Origin: Serripes groenlandicus
Lineage: Eukaryota; Mollusca; Bivalvia; Cardiida; Cardiidae
Reading direction: 5' to 3'
Assembly: GCA_031761405.1 (NCBI GenBank)
Contig: JASEVX010000011.1
Span: 18,775,008-18,839,007 of the forward strand
DNA length: 64,000 bases
This document shows, piece by piece, positions 50,336 through 60,555 of the stretch. A program made the translations under genes and the position numbers. Numbering within the stretch: the first letter of the stretch is position 1; each line of letters begins with the position of its first letter. The notes below the pieces were generated by a model. It searched no databases and was not told the origin of the DNA. It saw only the letters and a list, made by a program, of their open reading frames with translations.

Positions 50336-50566
50336 TTAACCCTTTCCCACATGTAGATGCTTTCTGACGCCTCCGCAGCAGATGGCTTTTTTGAAAACAT
50401 GGCAACAAAAGAAGAAATTGCTCAAAACGAGCAATTTCTCCTTTTGTCACCATGTATTCAACTCTAATCAATTATTGTTCTTTCATTTCAAGGGATTTTC
50501 TGTGCTTTTGCTTCGACGTTTTCAAAGTAGTCTGCTGTAGATTTGTTGTATGTGGGAAAGGGTTAA
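50336..50566 (+). mobile_element. Older TTAA-type MITE, left member of abutting pair
   Basis: TTAA 50336-50339 with CCCTTTCCCACATGTAGATG to TATGTGGGAAAGGG with TTAA 50563-50566, 231 bp. The centre ATTGCTCAAAACGAGCAAT is identical to T230, but the right half follows the older type. Confidence 0.88.
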
Positions 50567-50785
50567 CCCTTTCCCACATGTAGATGGTTCCTGGTACCTC
50601 TGCCTCTGCTTCTGTCCCTTCCTCTGCAGCAGACAACTTTTGACAAAATTGTGGCAAAAAAAAGCACAGTCAACTCTTTTTTGAAAACTACACATTCAAT
50701 TTTAGAGGTTTTTCCATGTACTTGACCAAATGATTTCAAAGTTGTCTGCTGCAGATTTGTTGTGTGTGGGAAAGGGGTGAATCAA
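50563..50785 (+). mobile_element. Older TTAA-type MITE, right member sharing its TTAA
   Basis: TTAA 50563-50566 with CCCTTTCCCACATGTAGATG; right end TGTGTGGGAAAGGGGTGAA near 50780. CTCTGC.TCTG..CCTCTGC repeats expand the left arm, and the central hairpin is lost. Confidence 0.7.
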
Positions 50786-51417
50786 ATTTTGAAGAATAGG
50801 CTGCACATAAGAACGGGCTCAACCGTGTTTGCAAATATTATCACAATTTGCGTACAGGGTGTAACAGTAGATTTCATTTGTCAGCTACTAGAAATGTGAA
50901 AAAAGTCAGTAACAATTTCATATCTTAGGTCCTTGAAAATCGGGTAAATGTCCTTGAATTTCATCTTGAGAAAAAAATGTGGGAACACTGTTAACTCTTT
51001 CCCATATACTACAAATGCAGAAGAAGACATTAAAACGTCTTTGAAAAGGTCTTGTTACGAAAATAATCCTTAGTGATGTAGTGGTAGAGCGTCCACCTCG
51101 GTGCGGGATGGTCGCATGTTCAATCCACAGCTGGATCATACCAAATGCTTAAAAAATGGTAGAAATGGCTGCCCTCTTAATGGCACTCAGGGCTGCGGAT
51201 TTAACATTACGACTGACTGGATGGTGTCAGGATAAATGGGCCAGTTACGGCAGTAGTACTGTACTGGTAACTTATCTCAGAAACACCATGATATAACTGA
51301 AAAATTGTTGAAAGTGGTGTGAAGTACAAAAAAATCAATGCAATCAATGTTTTCAACAGTCCTTGGCTGCCGATGCATTCACACGTGTCTGCAAGTGGGA
51401 AAGGGTTTTGAGATATT
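50786..51417 (+). mobile_element. Third-family SINE and MITE fragments
   Basis: The SINE at 51058-51345 has head TTAGTGATGTAGTGGTAGAG, CATGTTCAATCCACAGCTGG, core GACTGACTGGATGGTGTCAG and tail AATCAATGCAATCAATG. It is inserted in an older MITE: ACTCTTTCCCATATACTACA at 50995, and CTTGGCTGCCGATGC..AAGTGGGAAAGGGTTTTG at 51362-51410. Confidence 0.65.
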
Positions 51418-51647
51418 TTAACCTTTTCCCTCATATAGACGCTTTCTGACGCCTCTGCAGCAGATGGATTTTTGAAAATATAGTGACAAAAAAAGAAATT
51501 GCACAAAACATGCAATTTCTCCTTTTGCCACAATGTTTTTACACTTTTTGTCATAGGTTATCCATTGAATTATAGAGATTTTCTATTTTTTGACAAAATA
51601 TGTTAAAGTCGTCTGCTGCAGAATTGTCGTATGAGGGAAAGGGTTAA
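51418..51647 (+). mobile_element. T230 TTAA-bounded MITE, GCAC subfamily
   Basis: TTAA 51418-51421 to TTAA 51644-51647, 230 bp. The centre ATTGCACAAAACATGCAAT has one mismatch; linked CTTTTTGTCATAGG. Confidence 0.93.
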
Positions 51648-52204
51648 TCAATATATAATTGTTTGTTTAAGCTGTCCTCTAAATTTGGGGCATATTTTAA
51701 TGTCCTGAAATTCTAATTTGACCTCCAAAACCTTAATGTGTTACAGAAAATCTTAAATAAGGTATTTGGATAAAGACTTATCGACTCTTCCTTATCAACT
51801 ATTCAAAGAGAAAAGTCAATGAAAGATTAAAATTCCAGGCTATATCAACACAGTTTAATTTGTCTATAAATCAAATAGCAAAAGATAAGCTTATAGTTCC
51901 TTATTTTCTTTTTTTTGTATCAAAAGAATTTTAAAATACAAATGTTTATTGATAGTATTTGTTGGAAGTACAAGAGTTTTCGATTAAAATTAAAGGCATT
52001 GTTAGTGTTTTATATTACAAAAGTATCGTGACCGTATGCCCTCTAGAGAAGTAGAGCTACTTGATTTGAGCTGAGCTTCGAGGAAGACTGATTTGTGAAT
52101 TGTAGATTGTTTAGTTATATCACAGTGTTCATAGGTAAGTTACAAGTACTAGTACCAGGCCCATTTATCTTGACACCAGCCATACAGTGGTAATGCTAAC
52201 CACC
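51648..52204. other. Intergenic; fold-back and SINE traces only
   Basis: TAATTTGACCTCCAAAACCT at 51713 is one flank of the fold-back family. 52110-52200 is a reverse trace of the third SINE family (ATTTATCTTGACACCAGCC). 51780-52100 is not recognisable. Confidence 0.4.
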
Positions 52205-52394
52205 CAAGGAATCCGCTGTGATCGAGTGGTTAGCGTCTGGGATTTGAAACCGCCGGTGTCCCGGGTTTGATCCCAAGTCGCGGCACAACGGTCATGATGG
52301 AATGCTCTAATGGTCAAGGCACATTTTCTAGCCTAGTACTGGTTTGTTTACCCAGTGATTATGAATAAGTGAACTGTCGCCGTGATATGACTAT
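52205..52394 (+). mobile_element. tRNA-derived SINE, second family
   Basis: AGGAATCCGCTGTGATCGAG with TGGTTAGCGTC, CCCGGGTTTGATCCCAAGTC, AAGGCACATTTTCTAGCCTA and GAACTGTCGCCGTGATATGA. The 3' tail is missing; a (CGG)n run follows. Confidence 0.8.
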
Positions 52395-52406
52395 TGTCAT
52401 GACCCT

Positions 52407-52431
52407 GGCGTCGGCGGCGGCGGCGGCGGCG
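52407..52431. repeat. (CGG)n microsatellite
   Basis: GGCGTCGGCGGCGGCGGCGG with further CGG units, between two oppositely oriented copies of the same SINE. Confidence 0.85.
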
Positions 52432-52524
52432 TGGTCGTCCGGTTAAGTTTTTTATTTAGCTCATTTTTTTTTTTTCTGTTTTCTCCCTATCAGTCGAGCG
52501 TCTGTGCCGTACGCGGTGCTCTCG

Positions 52525-52719
52525 TTAACATTATTTCAGTTATATCACGGCGACAGTTCACTTATTCATGATCCATGGGTAAACAAACCAGTACTAGGCT
52601 TAGAAATTTGCCTTGCCCAAGGGCATTCACCATGACTGTCGTGCCACGACTGGGGATCAAACCCGGAATGCCCGGTTTCAAATTACCACATCTTACCACT
52701 TGACCACGGCAGATTCCTG
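52525..52719 (-). mobile_element. tRNA-derived SINE, second family, reverse strand
   Basis: Inverse of the family at 52205: TTTCAGTTATATCACGGCGA, AACCAGTACTAGGCTTAGAA, TTGCCCAAGGGCATTC and GACTGGGGATCAAACCCGG, ending GACCACGGCAGATTCCT. Confidence 0.8.
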
Positions 52720-53182
52720 AGTAATTTTAGTAAGACCTGGTTTAACACAGGCAATGGTAATGACCGCTTATAATAATTAATTTCAGGTTTTTCATTCAAC
52801 ATGAACACATTATGATGAGCGATACTTCCCAACTGTCCATGTTAAAACTTGTCTATACTCTAAAGCAAAAGTCACTGTGACAAGTGTCATTAAATTTTGT
52901 CTTCCACCAATGGACTAACAAACAGTCTATGAGGAAAAGCAGCCAGTTGCTTTGAATTTATGTTGTGTGAGAAAGCCATGAAACGCATGAGTAGGTTAAC
53001 TGGCCGCCACGATATGACTGGAAAATTGTTGAAAACAGCATTTAACCCTAATAAATCAATCAACCTAAAACAGAAAAAATTTATATGCATAGATCCGTAC
53101 CATGCCTCGTCAATAAATCAGGACAAGTCAAATATAGTCCATAATACAACATTTAAAATGCCAGTCATTTTCCCCTGAGACT
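52720..53182 (+). repeat. Intergenic with SINE body
   Basis: 52893-53065 is the body and tail of the first SINE family (TTTGTCTTCCACCAATGGAC, AACTGGCCGCCACGATATGA, AACCCTAATAAATCAATCAA). No head or clear target duplication is seen. 52720-52890 is unrecognised. Confidence 0.6.
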
Positions 53183-53412
53183 TTAACCCTTTCCCTCATA
53201 TAGACGCATTCTGACGCCTCTGCAGCAGATGGCTTTTTGAAAACATAGTGACAAAAGAAGAAATTGCTCAAAACGAGCAATTTCTCCTTTTGCCACAATG
53301 TTTTCCACTTTTAGTCATCGGTTATCCATTCAATTGTAGAGATATTCTATTTTTTGATGAAATATGTTCAAAGTCGTCTGCTGCAGAATGGTCGTATGAG
53401 GGAAAGGGTTAA
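53183..53412 (+). mobile_element. T230 TTAA-bounded MITE
   Basis: TTAA 53183-53186 to TTAA 53409-53412, 230 bp. The centre ATTGCTCAAAACGAGCAAT is perfect; ends are canonical. Confidence 0.94.
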
Positions 53413-53931
53413 ACATGAAATATGTCTGAGATTTAAAATGAGTATATTGATTGATTTTCCATCACTTTATTCAATAATGTTTTTTTTCAAACCCAGGAGA
53501 CTACACCCATGTTTTATTGGCTGTATATATAAACCTTTCACTTCTCAGATCTTGTGTTCGAAGTTTGTCTTATGCCGATAGATTTAGGGACGAGTTTATA
53601 TTATGAGCCTTATTCAACGAAAACCAACTATTGGCCATAAAGGTGATAAAAGGGACATATCAGCTGTGCTTTTTGAAAACATTAATGATACACTTTTTTG
53701 TATCTATGCATCTATGCAATTTGGTCTGAGTCTCCCATAGTATGGAGACCGGGGTTCGAAACTATAAAACTCTGAATGAATTCTTTTCTGACCAATCAGA
53801 TACTTGATATCGAATTCATTCTCCAAATTGACCAATCAGTAGCATTGTTTGGAGCATGAGGTTCATTTCTGAGCACTGAGAACCTTTTAGTTTTTCAGTT
53901 TCAGACCCTGGAATAAGATGGCAGGGATTAA
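53413..53931. other. Intergenic, nothing recognised
   Basis: No repeat family seen elsewhere in the window and no coding exon with clear features is visible here. Confidence 0.4.
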
Positions 53932-54530
53932 TCTAGGTTTTTGGGGAAAGTGCCCTTTTGGTAAAAAGGGGATTTTTTTTTCCTAATAGGGGAAAAATAC
54001 ATAAACGGACTGTCTCGAGAATAAAAAGACAGTATAACATTTTGAAGATATTCTAAAGTGTTTTATTTTCACAACTTCATGAAAACTTCGAACAGTTTGT
54101 TCTGATCTGACAAGTCTTGATACTCAGTCCAATGCAAATATAGACCAGGAAAAATGACATGGGTACACTATGAACTTGATGACATGGTGGATTTACAAGT
54201 CAATTCTCTTTGTCTTCATATTTATGAAGATGTCCACAATTGTATCATGTTCATAATCACTCCACTCTTCTTTCCCTTCTCTACATATTCTCATACACTT
54301 GATATTAATAAGGTGAGTTTGCATTATAGTGTCATAGTGTTTACAGTTGTTATCTCTGAATAAAAAAAATGAATTTAAAAAAAAAAAAAAAAAATTTTAA
54401 AAAAAAAATTTTTTTTTTTTTTTTTTTTTTTTAAGTTTAAAGTTTAGGGGAAATAGGGGAAATTCGGTACCTTTTTCCCGAGGGGAAAGTGCCGTTTAAC
54501 GGCAGCAAAATAAAGCTAGATTTGTCCCTG
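53932..54530. mobile_element. Fold-back element with CAGGG termini (hAT-like?)
   Basis: CAGGGATTAATCTAGGTTTT at 53932 is the imperfect inverse of AAAATAAAGCTAGATTTGTC with CCTG ending 54530. GGGGAAAGTGCC recurs near both ends in direct orientation. The interior has an A-run then T-run at 54379-54433 and a 70-codon ORF (54154-54363) without recognisable features. CAGGG ends suit hAT elements, but no clean 8-bp duplication is seen. Confidence 0.55.
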
Positions 54531-54859
54531 GATGGAGTAAACTGCTCCTTGTTCCACTGTATTTTGCTTTTCGCTTTCCCATATACCGGAAGATAACTTT
54601 GAAAACATGTAACAAAAATTATTGAACACCTCAAATAGTGAAGGTATAATTCCTTTTAAAAGTTGAAACCATTATATTTCTCCCTTTGAGCAATTTCTCC
54701 TGTTGTCACAATTTTTTCAAATTTAGTCTGCTGCAGAGGTGTTACAAAGCGTCTATATTTCGGAAATGGTTTATTACTAATTTAAAATCTATGTTGTGGT
54801 TACTCAAAAGGATTATCTCATAGATTTTTTTTATTTTGAGTAACTAGTCACCATAGGGT
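54531..54859. repeat. Older MITE and degraded fold-back
   Basis: 54575-54770: TTTCCCATATACCGGAAGAT.., GAGCAATTTCTCC, TAGTCTGCTGCAGAGGTG. 54788-54858: CTATGTTGTGGTTACTCAAA and inverse TTTGAGTAACTAGTCACCAT, a decayed copy of the fold-back family. Confidence 0.55.
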
Positions 54860-55089
54860 TTAACCCTTTCCCTCATATACACGCTCTTGGACGCCTCTGC
54901 AGCAGATGGCTTTTTGAAAACATAGTGACAAAAGAAGAAATTGCACAAAGCGTGCAATTTCTCCTTTTGCCACAATGTTTTCCATTTTTAGTCATAGGTT
55001 ATCCATTCAATTATGGAGATTTTCTATGTTTTGACAAAATATGTTCAAAGTCGTCTGCTGCAGAATTGTTGTATGAGGGAAAGGGTTAA
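54860..55089 (+). mobile_element. T230 TTAA-bounded MITE, mixed subfamily
   Basis: TTAA 54860-54863 to TTAA 55086-55089, 230 bp. The centre ATTGCACAAAGCGTGCAAT pairs fully, but the linked site is TTTTTAGTCATAGG rather than TTTTTGTC, so it mixes the two subfamilies. Confidence 0.93.
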
Positions 55090-55226
55090 GGGTCAAATAA
55101 GGATTTTAGAACATTAAATTTAATACGGCCCCAATTTGGTGCTGCGTAATTGATGATTATTTATCTTGATCTATCACCACTGCTTCCATTTATGATGTTA
55201 TATTTCTCCTGTTTGGTATATTACAG

Positions 55227-55456
55227 TTAACCCTTCCCCTCATACGACAATTCTGCAGCAGAAGACTTTGAACATATTTCGTCAAAAAGTAGAAAATCTC
55301 TTTAATTGAATGGATGACCTATGACTAAAAGTGGAAAACATTGTGGCAAAAGGAGAAATGGCCCGTCTTGAGCAATTTCTTCTTTTGTCACTCTGTTTTT
55401 AAAGAGCCGTCTGCTGCAGAGGCATCCGAAAGGGTCTATATGAAGGAAAGGGTTAA
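55227..55456 (-). mobile_element. T230 TTAA-bounded MITE
   Basis: TTAA 55227-55230 to TTAA 55453-55456, 230 bp. Ends are CCCTTCCCCTCATACGA and TATGAAGGAAAGGG. The centre is ATGGCCCGTCTTGAGCAAT. Confidence 0.92.
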
Positions 55457-56151
55457 AAGTGTTTAACTGATGGGAATTAATAAGCATTTCATAGCTAAGA
55501 TACCAGACTATTTTACAATCATATGCCATATGTGGTCTATGTGTGAGGCAGTATTAATTACATTGTTTGATTTTTATTTCATACCTAAAATGGTATATTG
55601 CTAGGTGCATTTATCATTATGGATGGAATGAGAAATGTTTATGTCTTTTGTAACGCTTTGTACTCGACCCTTTCTCTGATACAGACAACTTTTGTCTGAA
55701 AACATTGTGGGAAAAGAGAATTTGCTTTTCTCTCTTTGATCTTCAAGCTTTGTCCCAAATACAGAGGCTTTCTGACGCTTCTGCAGCAGTTTAAATAACT
55801 TTCTCATTTTCCCACAGTCATCTGCTGCAGAGACACCAGCAGACTCATTTTGACTTATCTTCAGCAGACAACATATGAAAACAGTGCGGTAAAAGTAGAA
55901 ATTGCTCATGATGAGCAATTTCCTCTTTTGCCTCAGTGTTTTCAACTCTGTTCAATGACTTTTATTCATATAGATTTTCAATATTTTTATCAACATGTTT
56001 TCGAAGTCGACTGCTGCAAAAACACGACTCTGTTCAATGACTTTTATGCATATAGATTTTCCATATTTTTATCAAAATGTTTTCTAAGTCGACTGCTGCA
56101 ATTTTGTTGTATGTGGGAAAGTGTTGATTATAGATTCTGTTATATTTTCAG
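55457..56151. repeat. Older MITEs upstream of the 56152 exon
   Basis: 55660-56125 contains at least two overlapping older units with a tandem duplication: GACTCTGTTCAATGACTTTT with AT.CATATAGATTTTC occurs at about 55935 and 56025. The last end, TATGTGGGAAAGTGTTGA, is 26 bp before the exon acceptor. Confidence 0.55.
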
Positions 56152-56357
56152 ACCGATGTGTAACAAGACGATGACAGTATTGTAATGTCTTCTTACTATG
56201 AATGGTAAAGAGGGAAGTGAGGCGCCATGGATTATGGATAGACATTAATGAAAAACACTATCAGTCCATTCAACACCTGGTTTGAATAAACAGGACAAAA
56301 AAGTGATGGATCTATCTTAGATAAAGTGTAAAGCTATCAGTCCTACGTAACAAAAAG
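56152..56357 (+). other. 5' untranslated part of an exon
   Basis: The acceptor TCTGTTATATTTTCAG ends at 56151. The stretch has stops in the frame of the following ORF (TAA 56322-56324), which supports ATG 56358 as the start. It contains one short upstream ORF (56155-56184, MCNKTMTVL). Confidence 0.6.
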
Positions 56358-58649
56358 ATGGCAAAGATACTTGCCAAAGCTCATCGCTCGCCAGTTGTCT
56401 CTTCTTACAAGCCAGATGATTTGGATTATGCCAAGTATGAAAACACCAATCTTGTTAAGAAGAGAGCCATAGTTCGACCATTGAGCGAAGCGAGAGTAAG
56501 TTCTAGGTCAGAGTCGTATACACAAAGACTTGTAAAAACTCCAACTTTAAGGCACAATGAACCTGTGAAAACACGACCATCTGTGATAGGTGCAGATAAC
56601 CCCATTCTTGTTAAACGGCCTGGAAGCAGTAGTAGTAGTAAATATGAAGAATCGAGTAAAAAGCTGGTACAGTTTAGAAAATGTAAAACTGACATAAAGA
56701 TTCTGCCTGATAGACAGAGGCCGCAGACAGTTCAAGGTCTCAGCAGAAAGTGTCACACTACTGAAAAGACCAAACATGCATCTAATGATATTCATAATCT
56801 ACTGAATGTAAGGAGTGATAAGATTAAACATGCATCTAATGGTATTGATGATTTACTGAAAGTTAGAAGTGTAAAGACTAAACCAGCATCAAAAGATGCT
56901 GTTATGAGAGATGCTAGAAATGATAAGACCAATGCAACATCTAATAATCATCCTCTGAAAGAAGTTAGAAGGAAGTTGCAGTTTGAGAATGTTGATCATC
57001 TGGATGATGTGATTGATGAAGGTCAGCTTGATTTCACGGATAAATTGGCCGCCATTAAAACTGTGATTAACAGGACTCGTGATACGAGAGATATATCAGA
57101 TCGCCGTGCTTATTATGACGAGTATAAATCTAGTCAGAAAAGGGTTTTAGTCTCGCGGAGTGACTCGTTGAAAGAAAATGGTATCGGTGATGGAAATACA
57201 GACATTGTGTCTGAAAGGAAAGATAGAACTAGGCGGGATAGAAGCCAGGAACGAAGTGGAAAAGAAAGATTGCAAGATAGGAATAATGATAAGTTTAAAG
57301 AAAACAGGACTAGAGATGTAAAAAGTGCTGATATATTTAAACCTAGGCATGTTGACGGTAGGTTATCTGTTGATATGAATAAACTTAAAAGTAGTTTAGA
57401 AGATAGAAGACAAAAAGTTAGAACTTCTGATAACGATCTGAATGATCAAAGACATCGGAATCAAGAAAATGGAGTTTATGTTGATGGAATAACGTCGCCA
57501 TCCTCAGTGGAGGATTTAATTCACGCAAAATCAGACAGAAACATTTTAAAAAGCTCAGTAAAATCAGGACAAAAAACGAAACCAAGTGAAAAAATCAAGA
57601 CACTTAAAGATGCTGATGAAGAATTGACAAACATTCGACCTAGTTCAAGACAGCAGAGTAGACCAAGTTCCAGACCGAGTTCCAGATCTGGTAGTCGATC
57701 AAGACTAGAAAGTAGAGAAACGCAAACTAATCTTAATCAATCTGTACACAGTGTCCAAAGTAATGTCCCGTTTTACCTCACTGGCGAACCATTAATAGAT
57801 GACACTCATAGGAATTCTACCAAAAAGATACACAGAAAAACTCCATCTAAAATACGAGATAATGTTATAGGTGATTTGGACTTCGGGAATAACCAGAGTA
57901 CCATCTCTCCAGGAAGACTGAATCACCAAGACGACAAACAGACAAATGTAGCTGACTTTCTAGGCACCAGTGTGACCCCTGAAAAAGAGAAACTGAAATA
58001 CAGCCACAGACAGGTGGAAAATGATTTAGAACATTTACGGTCAAAACTTTCATGGCTGATGGACCGCGACGACGGAAATGAGGATGGAAAACTACCAAAC
58101 TCTAAAATACTCTCAAACAAAGATGTGTTCAAATCTGCAACTTCAAATCCAACACTGGACGGTTACAAGAGAAAATCTGACAATGATAATATACTTAAGA
58201 TAGGGAGTGAAAAGTTGAGTGAATCGGAACAAAAGGTGAGAGACTGGATTCAAACTCAGCAAGTTTTGAGTGGTGATAATCATTCGAACCGAAAGCGGAA
58301 TATTCAGACTGTAGTCGTCGAGGAACTTAGTGTCAGTGTCAGTATTAAATCAGGTCTTGATAAGGTCAGTGTTGTAAAAGCTGCTGTGAATAAGGACAAT
58401 GCTGATGAACTGGAGAATAGTTCAAATGACACTTGTGACAAATATCCAGTCAAACTAGAAAAGGTGCACGACGTCGATACCAGAAAGTCGCGACACAAAG
58501 TCATACACAGTGGTGCTAGAGGTCAAGGTCATATGTACCAGTCACATGATCATCTCCATGGTAACATTAATGAAGTACCAGTTAGGGACTTACCCAGATT
58601 ATCAACAAGGCATTTGGTACCAGATTCAGACAGTACGGACACTGAGTAA
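56358..58649 (+). CDS. Large exon encoding an unrecognised basic, low-complexity protein (763 codons)
   Basis: ATG 56358 is the first in frame after TAA at 56322, in context AAAAAGATGG. The ORF is uninterrupted to TAA 58647. The sequence is rich in Lys, Arg, Asp, Ser and Asn. Residues 138-190 hold imperfect ~18-residue repeats (KHASNDIHNLLNVRSDK, KHASNGIDDLLKVRSVK, KPASKDAV). Residues 428-453 are an Arg-Ser block (SSRQQSRPSSRPSSRSGSRS). 225-262 and 541-572 (KEKLKYSHRQVENDLEHLRS) could be helical or coiled. 651-675 (TVVVEELSVSVSIKSGLDKV) is the most ordered-looking part. No signal peptide, membrane segment or enzyme motif is visible. RS-rich basic disordered segments are common in cytoskeletal, centrosomal or RNA-binding scaffolds, but I assign no function. 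The TAA overlaps GTAAGT at 58646-58651, a consensus donor after ..SDSTDT, so the protein probably continues in exons right of 58645 that I could not find. Confidence 0.8.
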   Translation: MAKILAKAHRSPVVSSYKPDDLDYAKYENTNLVKKRAIVRPLSEARVSSRSESYTQRLVKTPTLRHNEPVKTRPSVIGADNPILVKRPGSSSSSKYEESSKKLVQFRKCKTDIKILPDRQRPQTVQGLSRKCHTTEKTKHASNDIHNLLNVRSDKIKHASNGIDDLLKVRSVKTKPASKDAVMRDARNDKTNATSNNHPLKEVRRKLQFENVDHLDDVIDEGQLDFTDKLAAIKTVINRTRDTRDISDRRAYYDEYKSSQKRVLVSRSDSLKENGIGDGNTDIVSERKDRTRRDRSQERSGKERLQDRNNDKFKENRTRDVKSADIFKPRHVDGRLSVDMNKLKSSLEDRRQKVRTSDNDLNDQRHRNQENGVYVDGITSPSSVEDLIHAKSDRNILKSSVKSGQKTKPSEKIKTLKDADEELTNIRPSSRQQSRPSSRPSSRSGSRSRLESRETQTNLNQSVHSVQSNVPFYLTGEPLIDDTHRNSTKKIHRKTPSKIRDNVIGDLDFGNNQSTISPGRLNHQDDKQTNVADFLGTSVTPEKEKLKYSHRQVENDLEHLRSKLSWLMDRDDGNEDGKLPNSKILSNKDVFKSATSNPTLDGYKRKSDNDNILKIGSEKLSESEQKVRDWIQTQQVLSGDNHSNRKRNIQTVVVEELSVSVSIKSGLDKVSVVKAAVNKDNADELENSSNDTCDKYPVKLEKVHDVDTRKSRHKVIHSGARGQGHMYQSHDHLHGNINEVPVRDLPRLSTRHLVPDSDSTDTE

Positions 58650-60084
58650 GTCTAGCATTCTTTTAAAAAAAAATCTTAATGATTTCCCACATTCATCAAA
58701 TCTGCACTTTATGACTTTGAAAACTTCTAGTTGGAAATGAGAAAAATCTCTATTAATGTACGCAAACACAATTTGGTGTATCTGCAATAGATAACTTTTA
58801 GAAACATTGTGGCTTAAGGAGCAATTGCTCATTATGAGCAATAACTACTTTTGCAAAAATGTTTTCAGCCCTTGTCAAGAAACATGGAATAACTTCCATA
58901 TTTTTAGCTAGATGTTTCCAAAAATGTCAACTTAAATTTGGTTGTATGTGGGAAAGAATTAATCTAATATTCTAGCTCTTTTATACTTCAGTTCTTACAA
59001 AGGATTGTAGAATGCTAACAATATATATTAATATATATATATATGGAAAAAACTTCTTTGGTCCAATTTATCTATTGTTCACTATTGTTCACTATTTACT
59101 GGTTATCTATAATACACATTTCTCAATGAAGAGTTTCTTTACTTCTTACTTGATTTAATCAGGTGATATATAATTTTGATGAAATGGTACATTAATAAAC
59201 TGAGCTACATCTGCGTCAATTTTCTTGAATCATTTTCCGCTTACAAATACAATTTGAAGCAGTCAACTTTTTAAGAACATTTTCCAAAAAATATGGAAAA
59301 TCTAAATCATTGAAGGTATTATTATTGATTGAAGGTGAAATGCTTGTAGGAAGTCAAATAATTCTGTAATACATTGATGATTCGGATGTATTTCTCTGTT
59401 TTCCGCAACATTTTCAGAAGTCGTCTGCTCCTATTATGGGAAAGGGTTGAGCTGTTAAACAGCTAGGTTAAATAAAAACCTGAAATTAATTGAACCCTTT
59501 CCCACCTTCAGATGCTTTCTGACGCTTCTGCAGCTGGCGACTTTTGAAAATATAGTTACAAAATGAGAAATTGCCCATAATGAGCAATTTCTCCATTTGT
59601 CACAATGTTTTCAACTCCACTTAATAAACATACTTTCCTATATGGAGACTTTCTTTATTTTTCCCGGATGTTTACAAACAAAGTCGTCTGCTGCAGATTG
59701 GCTGTATACATGTGGGAAAGAGTTAAGATATATGAAACATTGTTTCAAAAAACATTTAAAAACTAATGTTGTTGATTTCTATAGGAAACTTGTACAACCT
59801 AGGTAATATTTATCAAGATTTATCTAGAATGCTAGGTTTTTTTATATGAGTGGTTTTGTGAAACTTTAGGTGTGTGAAAATCCCATGGCAAGCCAACTTG
59901 TCCAACACTGCAGTCTTCCACACGTAGATTTCCCTTGTCAACTTGTCCAATTCTCAGGAAAAAATTGACAACTGGCTTTCTTTTGTCATCTAGTCCAACC
60001 TAGGAATTGCAATTTACCGTTTGTAGAAAAAATGTCAAAAAGAGTTATTGGTACTGTGTGTTGATCTCGTTTTGGCACATTAGA
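58650..60084. other. Intron or intergenic with older MITEs
   Basis: Units: 58679-58965 (TTTCCCACATTCATCAAATC.. TATGTGGGAAAGAATTAA), 59230-59460 (right end ATTATGGGAAAGGGTTGA) and 59492-59728 (CCCTTTCCCACCTTCAGATG.., centre ATTGCCCATAATGAGCAAT, end ATGTGGGAAAGAGTTAA). An (AT)n run lies at 59023-59043. 59730-60080 has nothing recognisable. Confidence 0.5.
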
Positions 60085-60555
60085 TTAACCCTTTGAGTTT
60101 CCCACCTGCAGACGCATTTTGACACAATAGCAGCAGACGACTTTTGAAAACATTGTGGCCAAAAGGTGAAATTGCTCACCATGAGCAATTTCTCCTTTGG
60201 CCACAATGTTTTCAAATTTATTTAACCCTTTCCCTCATATAGACGCTTTATGACTTCTCTGCAGCAGACAGCTTTTTGAAAACATTATTATTAAGTGACA
60301 AAAGAAGAAATTGCACAAAACATGCAATTTATCCTTTTGTCACAATGTTTTCCACTTTTAGTCATAGGTTATCCATTCAGTTATAGAGATTTTCCATTAT
60401 TTGACAAAATATGTTCAAAGTTGTCTGCTGTAGAATTGTCGTATGAGGGAAAGGGTTAACAATTAAGCTATCTTTTAAGGAGATTTTTCAGGTTTTTGTC
60501 GCTATGTTTCCAAAGTCGTTTGCTGCAGATTTGTTGTATGTGGAAAAGGGGTTAA
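60085..60555 (+). mobile_element. Older TTAA-type MITE carrying a nested T230 copy
   Basis: Outer: TTAA 60085-60088 (CCCTTTGAGTTTCCCACCTG) with left half to 60221 including ATTGCTCACCATGAGCAAT; right half 60460-60551 ending TATGTGGAAAAGGGG and TTAA 60552-60555. The T230 insert sits at an internal TTAA. Confidence 0.85.
60222..60459 (+). mobile_element. T230 MITE nested in an older MITE
   Basis: TTAA 60222-60225 to TTAA 60456-60459, 238 bp. A short ATTATTA insertion precedes AGTGACAAAAG. The centre is ATTGCACAAAACATGCAAT. Confidence 0.92.

Noticed and set aside
54154..54363. 70-codon ORF MTWVHYELDDMVDLQV..
   Set aside because: It lies inside the CAGGG-ended fold-back element and shows no recognisable motif. 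It could be a transposase remnant, but nothing supports that.
56426..58504. Several 66-89 codon ORFs on the reverse strand of the large exon
   Set aside because: They are shadows of the 763-codon frame and lack their own features.
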